The notes under the pieces are model-generated. The model made no database searches. It was not told where the DNA came from and saw only the letters and a program-made list of their open reading frames with translations. A stretch of 64,000 bases of DNA from contig OX365931.1 in NCBI GenBank assembly GCA_947243795.1, positions 868,001 through 932,000 of the forward strand, in the 5' to 3' direction. The DNA comes from Saccharomyces uvarum. Lineage: Eukaryota; Ascomycota; Saccharomycetes; Saccharomycetales; Saccharomycetaceae. The position numbers and the translations under genes were made by a program. Below are positions 51,349 to 60,800 of the stretch, piece by piece; position 1 is the first letter of the stretch, and each line of letters opens with the position of its first letter.

Positions 51349-52596
51349 TTTGACCCTTTGGATCTTTATACTCCTGATGAAATACAGCCTGAACCTTCGC
51401 AGTCCAATCTAGCGAAGAGCGAGGCAGAACAGTTGCTCGAAGAACGACATGACGTGATATTTGCGATTGAAGATGAAAATAACAGCGACGACGATGACAG
51501 CGTTATTGACAATCTAGATCTACCATCCGTGAGGTATGCTCCACCGGAAGTTATCCTTTGCATACTGTTACTTCTAAGGCCCGATAAGCAGGTGAACTTC
51601 AACCAGGGAACAAGTAAGAGCAAATCTGTGCTGGAGATGTGTGAAAATCATGGGCTGAAACCTGATCTGCTAAAAAGACTCCTAAGCTGGTATACAGAGG
51701 AATGGCCAAACAAGAGGCTAAACTCGTTGGAGAAGGTGTGTAGCAAGATCCCAACGCTGCGGTTTATGGTATCCAAAGAACTATTATTAGGTTACTATAC
51801 TACAATACTAAAAAAATACAACAATGATGATGACACCAGTAATGAAACCGTTCAGCAGCTTCTTAGAGAGTTAAGTTCAAGGATATCTGAAAACTGCGGC
51901 AGGACAGCCCAACCTTCTATTATAAGATATTTTGAAGTAAATAATTTAAACAGTGCCATACCACTCTATGAACCATCATTGACAGCCGATAATCTTGGTT
52001 GGAAAACCTGGGGGTCATCTTTCATACTTTCGCAATTACTCGTAGATTATCTACACAACACAGACGTGCTACCCGTGGCGAACTGTGGCACCAAAAGGAT
52101 TAAAGTCTTAGAGTTAGGTTCCGGCACTGGTTTAGTGGGACTTTCATGGGCTGCCAAGTGGAAAGAACTCTATGGGACTCAAAACATAGAAATTTACGTG
52201 ACAGATTTACCGGAGATTGTAACGAACTTGAAAAAAAACGTAATGCTAAATAACTTAGAAGATTTTGTTCAGGCAGAGATACTGGATTGGACTAATCCTC
52301 AGGATTTCATTAATAAATTTGGCCATGAAAAGGACTTTGATATCATACTTGTTGCCGATCCAATCTATTCACCCCAGCACCCGGAATGGGTTGTCAACAT
52401 GATATCGAAGTTTCTGGCACCATCGGGGACTTGTCATTTGGAGATACCTTTGAGAGCGAAGTACGCAAAGGAAAGAGAGGTTTTGAAATCTTTACTCGAG
52501 GAGAATAATCTTGAAGTAGTAAAAGAAAGCTATTCCGAAGGTATGGATGATTGGGGCGTGGTAAAATATTTATATAGACAAATTGTTCGCAACTGA
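51349..52596 (+). CDS. EFM2: Efm2 protein-lysine methyltransferase of elongation factors
   Basis: A 415-residue protein from ATG 51349, matching the S. cerevisiae start MFDPLDLYTPD (419 aa there); the 16 upstream codons begin at TTG. The N-terminal part holds an acidic stretch. The family-16 methyltransferase domain is in the C-terminal half: LGWKTWGSSFILSQLL, SAM-binding VLELGSGTGLVGLSWA, VTDLPEIVTNLKKNV, and the DPIYSPQHPEWV motif. Efm2 methylates lysines on eEF2 and eEF3 in the cytosol. It diverges more from S. cerevisiae at the N-terminus than in the catalytic domain. Confidence 0.95.
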   Translation, partial: FDPLDLYTPDEIQPEPSQSNLAKSEAEQLLEERHDVIFAIEDENNSDDDDSVIDNLDLPSVRYAPPEVILCILLLLRPDKQVNFNQGTSKSKSVLEMCENHGLKPDLLKRLLSWYTEEWPNKRLNSLEKVCSKIPTLRFMVSKELLLGYYTTILKKYNNDDDTSNETVQQLLRELSSRISENCGRTAQPSIIRYFEVNNLNSAIPLYEPSLTADNLGWKTWGSSFILSQLLVDYLHNTDVLPVANCGTKRIKVLELGSGTGLVGLSWAAKWKELYGTQNIEIYVTDLPEIVTNLKKNVMLNNLEDFVQAEILDWTNPQDFINKFGHEKDFDIILVADPIYSPQHPEWVVNMISKFLAPSGTCHLEIPLRAKYAKEREVLKSLLEENNLEVVKESYSEGMDDWGVVKYLYRQIVRN

Positions 52597-52847
52597 AAAA
52601 AAGAGGATATGTAGGCCTGAAGCGGATGAGTTTTCTTTCTTCTAATGATATACATACTGCATGGGTATATAGATATAGAGAATAACTGCCTGCCTGAATT
52701 GTACGTATATTTACAACGAGGCCCAAGAAGAAAGGGGCAGATAGCATACTAGCCAAAAAATGGTTCAGTAAAAGGACATGTTTATATAAAAGTACGTGAA
52801 TATGTGAACTAGCTTAAATATATCGCTTTTGTGATAAATAACCGTGC

Positions 52848-54296
52848 TTACGCGATGTAATCATCTGCAATCTTGGTTTCACCGCCTTTGGAATATTTAT
52901 TCCCATTTATCGCCGTGGAGTATTCTTCAATTAAAGGTACAAACCATATATTCAAATCATTTTCACCCATGTTTAATAAATTTATCAACGCAGAATTTCT
53001 ATAGTGTATCGTTTCCAGATCTATAATAGTATCAGCGCTCCCTTCGCCTATTAGACTAGACATTACCTTCGGTAGTTCATTGATTAGAAACTTTGATGTA
53101 TATGCGAATCTCGTCAACGCTTCTACTAATTGCATTTGTTCCAAGTATGGCAATTTTAAAATAATTTCAGAGTTAAATTTGTCCCTTATAGAATCAAAAC
53201 ATTCTTCGTCTGCTATGAGATTTCTTAGCACTTCCATACTGTAACCACTAATACAGAAATGGTTTACAATCAGATCTTTATGGTTCTTTATCAAATAATG
53301 CGGATTGATTAACTGTAACCACTCGTTGACCAGTTTCGTTTCAGACCCAATCTTCAGATAGTCTTTATCGATAGACTGGAAAAAAGAAAACCCATCTTCG
53401 TCGATCCGAGAAATCTCTGCAAATAACTGTAATAAGCGGTTCTTAGAAAAGGCTCTGACGTCTGGATAATTTTCTGTATCTTCAAAAAGTTTAGCAAAAA
53501 TTGGCAATGTTTGCTTAACGTGTTTTAAAGCCCAATATTTTTCTTGACTTCTTATATCTAACAATAACTTGGTATAATAGTTGACTAGTTCGATAAATGC
53601 AAAAATGTCTTCCACAGATTTTAGAACTTCCTCCTTAGTGAAGCAAAATACGGCTTCTTTAAACTCAAGACCACGGATAAACCGGAATTCAATAGTCAAA
53701 AAATCGATCAATCTAACAAAAGAGACTGTTTCCATCTTGTTCTTCACATTTATTAAGAATGGCAAATTGTTCTCAAACAACCGACGTCTAATCAATTCAT
53801 CTGTGCTTAATCTTCCAAACGCTTTTTCGATAGACCCAGTAAGATTATCATTTCCCACTTTCCCATTAAAGAGAATATCCAATAGGATATCAATAATATC
53901 AGTGGTGGCAAATAGACCCTTTGGCTGAGAATTCTCAATGATCTTACATGCTGCCACACTCAATGGGTCTATTCCTGATTTTAAGGCCTTTATCAAATCC
54001 TCCGCACTATAAACTTCTAACACCTCGTCAAAATCAATCATGGGCACCAGTTTGTCTACTATATCTAAAAGATAGTCGTAGTTTAGTGCGTCATTGGAGA
54101 CATTCGAAGTTAGGAGGCGCTTGATTGTCGCCAGAAGTGGCTTGACATCCATGTTTGGAAGGGTGGCAATGGTCACCAAATTCAATGAACATTTCCTTAA
54201 TAGTGCGTTGATATCCCCAGATAGGACATCTTTATTAAGCTCGTCTTTCAATTGCGTAAGAAGCTCTTCTATGTAGTTTGTTTCCTTATCACTCAT
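52848..54296 (-). CDS. HSM3: Hsm3 proteasome base assembly chaperone
   Basis: A 482-residue protein from ATG 54294-54296, which matches the S. cerevisiae start MSxKETNY (480 aa). An in-frame ATG at 54335 would add 13 residues (MTVATKDCSKIEA). The chain is helical throughout, consistent with the HEAT-like repeat arc of Hsm3. Hsm3 binds the C-terminal domain of Rpt1 and scaffolds assembly of the 19S base with Rpt2, Rpt5 and Rpn1; it was first found as a mismatch-repair mutant. A GGTGGCAAC motif close to the Rpn4 PACE consensus lies just upstream (54321-54329). Confidence 0.95.
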   Translation of the reverse strand: MSDKETNYIEELLTQLKDELNKDVLSGDINALLRKCSLNLVTIATLPNMDVKPLLATIKRLLTSNVSNDALNYDYLLDIVDKLVPMIDFDEVLEVYSAEDLIKALKSGIDPLSVAACKIIENSQPKGLFATTDIIDILLDILFNGKVGNDNLTGSIEKAFGRLSTDELIRRRLFENNLPFLINVKNKMETVSFVRLIDFLTIEFRFIRGLEFKEAVFCFTKEEVLKSVEDIFAFIELVNYYTKLLLDIRSQEKYWALKHVKQTLPIFAKLFEDTENYPDVRAFSKNRLLQLFAEISRIDEDGFSFFQSIDKDYLKIGSETKLVNEWLQLINPHYLIKNHKDLIVNHFCISGYSMEVLRNLIADEECFDSIRDKFNSEIILKLPYLEQMQLVEALTRFAYTSKFLINELPKVMSSLIGEGSADTIIDLETIHYRNSALINLLNMGENDLNIWFVPLIEEYSTAINGNKYSKGGETKIADDYIA

Positions 54297-54530
54297 TGCC
54301 TCTATCTTGCTGCAGTCTTTGGTGGCAACTGTCATCAAACTTCCTTAAATTCGATTCCGCTACCAGGCTCTTTTCTAATACCCCCATCTTCAACAAGAGC
54401 AAGGCAAAAAAGAGAAAGAGGCTTTCTGAAATGGAAAGCCGCACAAATAAGTAACTAAATATTGTTATACCTAATTTATTCAAATATTTCCATGTCTAAT
54501 ACTAGTAAAACAGAGGTGAAATCATCAAAA

Positions 54531-55838
54531 TCATTTGTCTTTATCTTCGTCCTTTTTTTTCTCTAAATGAACATTATTGCCATTGAAGGTCGTCGGGTCT
54601 TCGGGATCATCTTGGCGATCATTGTTAACAAATTGGAAAACGTTTGGGGAAACAGAACGAGATGTAGGTAGGTTCGTTTCTGAGGGGAACCTTGTTCCAC
54701 TAGGCGTCAACAGGGGGGATGCATACATAGAGGATTGGACAGGCTCCCGAAAGTTTTCCTGTTGAAAATGATCTGGCGGAGCTGTCCTTAATGAAGACGA
54801 TCTCGTTTCAGAATGATTGAGACCAGACGATCCCTCATGCTGTGATGTACTTACGGAGTATTCATTTCCACCCCACCACGTGGAAAATCCTTTATAAAGG
54901 CGGCCCAGAATGCCTGGTCCCTCCATTTCAGTTACCTTTAGCTTAGAATGTGGAGTGTCCAGCGGTTTGAGCAACAAGGCTGATCTGGGAGTTAATTCTA
55001 ATGTCTCCAGCGTCTTGAGCTCATCGGAATCCTTGAACGTTACTCTAGGAATGCTCCTATGGAACGAATATGGACCGTTTCCATCAGTCCGGTTAAGATC
55101 CACCCATTTTCTAACATCGTTCAGTGTTTCTGATGAAGAAAACTCGTTTTTCAAAGTCTTACCATCGGTCATCCTGATTTGCAGCACGCATGTGCTGCTA
55201 TGTAATTTTTGTACATCCTTTATATTATCATGAACATCCAACGGCTTAGCATCATCCAGAGTCCGATGATGTGTTTCATCAAGAGCCCTTCTTTCTGCAC
55301 GATCTGCTCTGACAAGCTTTATGATTCTTTCTCTTTCTTCTTCAGCTAACTTCTTCTGTTTCAGTTGTTCCCTACGTTGGATTTCTAAGGTAGTCTCTGC
55401 GATTCTTTCCCTTGCGTTTTTCTTGGAGGCTTCTTTGGATGAACTTGCCTTCTTTACTAGACTTGGATTTATATCGTTGGGCAAAGCCTCGCTGGCTTTT
55501 TTGTCTTTGATGCCCAAACATGCCAACAACCTCTCCAAATGTCGGTCATCTTCACCTTGAATGATCAATTCTATCTTTCCTGCACGTATCAAGTAAACAC
55601 TGGGCAATACCACATTGGGAAACACTTGCTCAAAAAGTTTGAACTGCTCGCTATCTTTCACCAGCTTTAGCCAGATACTGTGTTCTGCTAAAACGTCTAA
55701 TGCGACTTCATCCTCCTTGAACCAACTTTCCAACCAACGATCATCCTGTGCGGTGCTGTAAACAGCCATGGCGACACCCTGCTTGATGGAGTCATTAACT
55801 GCTTCTTCCACAGAATCTCTGAATAGTGCTTCTAACAT
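54531..55838 (-). CDS. UBX7: Ubx7 UBX-domain Cdc48 cofactor
   Basis: A 435-residue protein (S. cerevisiae 436) with ATG at 55836-55838. The N-terminal about 110 residues are thioredoxin-like (UAS type). A charged helix follows (residues 140-190, RIAETTLEIQRREQLKQKKL). The UBX domain is at about 215-295 (CVLQIRMTDGKTLKNEF...NDVRKWVD, RSIPRVTF, SALLLKPLD). A Ser/Asn-rich tail ends in an acidic/basic KKKDEDKDK. Ubx7 binds the Cdc48 AAA-ATPase and links it to ubiquitylated substrates. Divergent from CHK1. Confidence 0.95.
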   Translation of the reverse strand: MLEALFRDSVEEAVNDSIKQGVAMAVYSTAQDDRWLESWFKEDEVALDVLAEHSIWLKLVKDSEQFKLFEQVFPNVVLPSVYLIRAGKIELIIQGEDDRHLERLLACLGIKDKKASEALPNDINPSLVKKASSSKEASKKNARERIAETTLEIQRREQLKQKKLAEEERERIIKLVRADRAERRALDETHHRTLDDAKPLDVHDNIKDVQKLHSSTCVLQIRMTDGKTLKNEFSSSETLNDVRKWVDLNRTDGNGPYSFHRSIPRVTFKDSDELKTLETLELTPRSALLLKPLDTPHSKLKVTEMEGPGILGRLYKGFSTWWGGNEYSVSTSQHEGSSGLNHSETRSSSLRTAPPDHFQQENFREPVQSSMYASPLLTPSGTRFPSETNLPTSRSVSPNVFQFVNNDRQDDPEDPTTFNGNNVHLEKKKDEDKDK

Positions 55839-56070
55839 TTAATTACTTTTATTTGATTTGGATATCCTCGCTTCTTTTCAAACAATAGTTTTAGCTTATG
55901 CTAGGCTCCCTTTTAAATTTTCAACATGACAGCGAGGCTTGCCGAAGTTGATAAAGTACGGCATTTAAGACCATTTTGGCAGTTGCATGATCAAAAAGAA
56001 TGGCAAAACATCCTGAATAAAAAAAGGTGCTTAGTATATGAGTTGCTGTTTATGAGGAGTGCGGATTGTC

Positions 56071-57654
56071 ATGAGTCTCTCGCAGGTGTCACCTTTACCG
56101 CAGATCAAGGACGTTGTGCTAGGAGATACCGTTGGCCAGGGCACATTTGCCTGCGTTAAGAATGCCCATCTTCAAATGGATCCCTCCGTTATATTAGCTG
56201 TAAAGTTTGTTCATGTCCCCACTTGTAAAAAAATGGGACTCACTGAGAAGGACATCACAAAAGAAGTAGTTTTACAATCCAAATGCTCTAAGCATCCTAA
56301 CATTTTGAGACTTATAGATTGTAATGTATCTAAAGACTATATGTGGATAATCATGGAGATGGCTGATGGTGGTGACCTATTTGATAAGATTGAACCTGAT
56401 GTAGGGGTTGATTCCGACGTGGCCCAATTTTACTTTCAACAGCTTGTCAGTGCTATTGATTATATGCACGTAAAATGTGGTGTTGCCCATCGAGACATTA
56501 AGCCCGAAAATGTCTTATTGGATAAGAACGGGAACTTGAAACTAGCAGACTTTGGGCTTGCCTCCCAGTTTAAAAGAAAAGATGGCACACTACGTGTATC
56601 CATGGACCAGAGGGGCTCTCCACCTTACATGGCTCCTGAAGTACTATACTCCGAAGCGGGTTTTTATGCAGATCGAACGGATATATGGTCTATTGGCATC
56701 CTCCTATATGTACTATTGACCGGCCAAACGCCCTGGGAACTACCGTCGTTAGAGGATGAAGATTTTGTCTTCTTTATACAAAACGATGGAAATTTGAACT
56801 GGGGGCCTTGGTCGAAGATAGAATTTACACATTTAAACTTACTCCGAAAGATTTTACAACCTGACCCAGTTAAGAGGGCGACATTGGAAGCTTTGAAAGC
56901 ACATCCTTGGATATCACACAGAGTTTTATTTGCTGGTGACGATGGCCTCTGTAATGATCCTGATCTCCTAGCTAAAAAACTGTTCTCTCACCTAAAAGTC
57001 TCACTAAGTAATGAAAATTATTTGAAATTCACTCAAGATGTAAGTTCCAACAACAGGTACATTTCTACGCAGCCTATCGGCAATGAGTTAGCCGAACTTG
57101 AACATGATTCCATGCATTCTAAGGCAATTGCGAATACCCAACGTGCATTTACCATATATGATTCGAATATGAATGGTAACAGTGATACATGCATGACGCA
57201 AGAGGCTAAATGGACTCAATTTATAAGTAATGATATGGCCGCCTTGCAATTCCATTCTGATGAAAATGATTTTACCAAACCATTTCAAAGTTGTTTACAG
57301 TTCAATCCGAATAAACTTACTAAATTTTACACTTTTCAACCCATGGATATTTTGCTGCCGATTCTAGAAAAGGCTTTAAACTTGTCACAAATTAGAGTGA
57401 AACCAGATCTTTTTGCAAATTTTGAAAGACTATGCGAGTTATTAGGCTACGATAAGGTTTTCCCACTTATAATAAACATCAAGACGAAAAGCAAGGGCGG
57501 TTGCCAATTATCTGGTAGTATTTCCATCATCAAGATTGAAGGAGATTTGAAAAGTGTTGGATTCGAAAGGAAAACTGGTGATCCTCTAGAATGGAGAAGA
57601 TTATTCAAGAAAATCTCCACCATTTGTAGAGATATTATCTTACTTCCCAACTAA
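56071..57654 (+). CDS. CHK1: Chk1 checkpoint serine/threonine kinase
   Basis: A 527-residue kinase, identical in length to S. cerevisiae Chk1, from ATG 56071; four upstream codons start with GTG. Kinase signatures: Gly-rich GDTVGQGTFACV, the ATP lysine in LAVKFVH, catalytic Asp142 in HRDIKPEN, DFGLASQF, and the activation-loop/APE segment RGSPPYMAPEVLY. A non-catalytic region follows, ending in a KA1-like domain that includes GGCQLSGSISIIKIEGDLKSVGF. Chk1 is activated by Mec1/Rad9 after DNA damage and stabilises the securin Pds1. A 78-codon out-of-frame ATG frame begins 145 bp upstream and overlaps the start. Confidence 0.97.
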   Translation: MSLSQVSPLPQIKDVVLGDTVGQGTFACVKNAHLQMDPSVILAVKFVHVPTCKKMGLTEKDITKEVVLQSKCSKHPNILRLIDCNVSKDYMWIIMEMADGGDLFDKIEPDVGVDSDVAQFYFQQLVSAIDYMHVKCGVAHRDIKPENVLLDKNGNLKLADFGLASQFKRKDGTLRVSMDQRGSPPYMAPEVLYSEAGFYADRTDIWSIGILLYVLLTGQTPWELPSLEDEDFVFFIQNDGNLNWGPWSKIEFTHLNLLRKILQPDPVKRATLEALKAHPWISHRVLFAGDDGLCNDPDLLAKKLFSHLKVSLSNENYLKFTQDVSSNNRYISTQPIGNELAELEHDSMHSKAIANTQRAFTIYDSNMNGNSDTCMTQEAKWTQFISNDMAALQFHSDENDFTKPFQSCLQFNPNKLTKFYTFQPMDILLPILEKALNLSQIRVKPDLFANFERLCELLGYDKVFPLIINIKTKSKGGCQLSGSISIIKIEGDLKSVGFERKTGDPLEWRRLFKKISTICRDIILLPN

Positions 57655-57838
57655 ATAAAAGAGGAACCCAAAAATAAGGTAATTATGCATTGATTGTTTT
57701 GTTTGTTTTTTTTGTTTTTTTTGTTTTCTTTTTTACATAATATCTATTTCATTTCTTCGTTCTATACCTTTTTGAGTATATACCATTTATCACAAATAGT
57801 TTAGAGACATTTTACATCGTTTATCCTACAAATGTTAA

Positions 57839-60800
57839 TTAATTCATGTCATTGTCCCTGTTAGAATAATACTCGAGCCTCATCATGAAATCCAGTAATT
57901 CAATCCTCAAGTTTCTCCTTTCTTCTAGCGATATTCCGTTCAAGTCTCCTGGTGTAAAACCTCTTAACCTGCTGACTAATTTTCTCGACTTTTTCGAGGA
58001 AAAATGGACCCTTAATGAAGGCGTAGCTTCCCTAGAAGTAGCATCTTCGTTGCCATCCGCTGGATCACCGTCCGTATCTATTTGCACTTGACCAAGATGA
58101 ATTTTTTCATCCTTTTCTTGTTTCCTTTCAGGTGCTTTTCCAACTACAACCAAGTGGGTATTCACATTTTGAATATTTGTATTTGCCGCCAAGCGTGGAG
58201 GTGAATCGGGTGGCATCGATTCATGTTTTTGCAACCTTTCTTTCATTTGTTCTGTCTGACTCTTTGGCTCTTGCATTTTTAGGGATTTGAAAATAGGTAT
58301 ACGTATCTCCGGTAGTACTGAAGTATCGGCTACTTCAAGTTCTTCTTTTGTGAAACTTGTTTCTCTCGAGGCTTCTTGTTCCATTGCTTTTAAAAAGCCT
58401 CCATTGTCCCCATGCTCTTCAACTGAAACGAAGTCGTCCTTCGCAGTGATATCTTTTCCGTGTTTGCGCTGGTCATTCAGCTCCTTATTGGGCTTGGTTC
58501 CAGTTTGTTTCAAGTCTACGTTTAACGGTGTTTCAATCGTAGTAGTTTCTCGAGCTTTTTCCACAGCACCCTGCGCCTGTATGTTGCAAGTCCTCTCAAT
58601 ACCTCTCCTTCCATTGTCGATTGCATTTAATTCATGGCTCAAGTTTTCTCCCGAAACCGCATCATGTTCATTTGCACCAGAATGCAACGTATTAACTTTC
58701 GGATCATCTTTTCTCATGGAGCTATCTGGCAGCAGAATTTCACTTGGGTTCTCGATTTTATTATGCGTTTCTTTTTTATTGATTGATGTAGCTTGTCCAA
58801 TGGCATGAACTTGGCTTTTGTCTTCAATTCCATCATCTTTAGAAATTGTTTTATTCATAAGTTGCTTTTGTGTGTTCCAACCTTCTGTGAGCAATTCGTT
58901 ATTAACGCTACCATCAAAATCATGTTCCTCTCGCCTGCGTTCTTGCCCGTCCTGTTCTTTTACGTCATCCTTACCTACGAGCTGTTCTTTGGAATTCAAA
59001 GCAACCATTACCAAGTCTTGACTAAAACCGAGTCCTACTTTTTTAACATCTGTTGAAGCTGAAGAAGATGGCTGAATAATCACATTTTTGATATTGATAT
59101 CTGCACTCTTAGTACTACGCGATATCGCTTCGTGTTCAGAAGCAGGAACACTCACCAACTTTTTACTTTTCTTAATTTCGTTTACATGAACTCTTGATTT
59201 CTCAGTTTCAGAGTCAAAGTGTGTTTTGGGAGAACGCTGTAGGGCGTCATCGGTAAGTATATTTTGACCACGTTTGGTGTCAATAAATTTTTTCGTTACT
59301 TCCGTCTGTTCGCCAATGATAGTCTTCGCTTGTTGGGCCACTTCAGAGAAATTTGCCTCGGCATCATTTTCATGGAGCTCTGATACTTCCGCATCATCAC
59401 TCTTATTATATTGGATATCCTCATGGTTATCAATCTCATTATTTAATTGTGTACTTTTTGCCTGTTGATCTATTTCTCCAATGCTTTCATTATCTACTTC
59501 CTCTAACGTCTCGTCAGTAAATGATCTTCCCAATTTAGGGGGTATTTCCCGCTGTGTGAGCTTCATAATTGGAATGTTTTTAACTTTTCTTACGTAAAAA
59601 TCTTCTAAATCATCCTTTGAAGGTGTTCGAAATGAGGACGGAAGATCCTTTACACCTTGCGTAGCGGGAACCTGGATTTCTTCAATATTCGGTGCTTTTT
59701 GCAGGTTTTCTGGAACGCCCTTTTCAATATCTAAGCCTTGTGGTGTGTACATTGAACTATCATTAAAAATTTCACCAGCTTCCTTACCGGGGTCTCTTTG
59801 ATGAACTACTTCTGATTCATGGATCCACTTTTCTATTGTTTTTAATGTTGCATTATAAGTTCTTTTATCTTTGAACTTCCGATTATGTGATCTAATAATA
59901 TCAATTAGTAAATGAACCAAATCTATGCTTTGACGGTCAGGCTTTGGCGGTAATATGCTAACTAGCATGGAAAAAAATTTCTTAGCAGCACCCCGGGAAA
60001 GAGGTTTGGTAAGGTATAACAGAACCAGTTCGCAAAACATTTTGGTACCATTGTCATGGTTTTGCTTGTTTGACCTACTAACTGGATCCAGCAGGAAAAT
60101 GAAGAATGATTCTTTCAATCTTTCCAAAATTAAAAGTTCCTTCCGTGCGATGATCTTTTCAAGTAACTCGAACTTGTAATCGCTATCGGCATTTCCGATA
60201 TTTCCAGCAAGCACCGTTAGCAAAGTCTCATTTGGTTTACCTCTATACGTTAGTAGTCTCAACAGCAGCTCAGGGTTTATTTTTGAGAGGATTTCATCGT
60301 TCATAGTTTCACAGAATTCATCCAGATTATTCACTATGCTATTATCAATGCAGAAGTTTAATAACTCACTAAATAACGGTTCAATTGGATTTTTAGTAAC
60401 TAGGCGAAGAAGTTCTCTAATTATCTTTAATTTTTCCAATTCGTCGGCAGGAGTGTGTAATAGAATATTCTTTACTTCTGGAAAGTTTTGATTTATCTGA
60501 TCAAGCTCTTCGCCCTCTAACAACCAACAAATTATGGTAAGCTGTTCGGCATGGTTGAACGATTGTATATTTGTGACAAAAAAGGACGTCCTACTACGTG
60601 GTAATAATTCCAGCAGTAAATCAGAATCGAGATCAGAAATATAGCTCAATAGAGTCGGATTAGAGTGAATACAGTACTCTAAGATACTCATGAATTTGTT
60701 TTGTTTCAAAAATGGGAGCAAGCCCACGAATAGCTCAGTATTTCCTGGCAAAGAGGTTTTTAATAGCGTAACCAGATCTGTGTCCAGTTTATTGTTGTTT

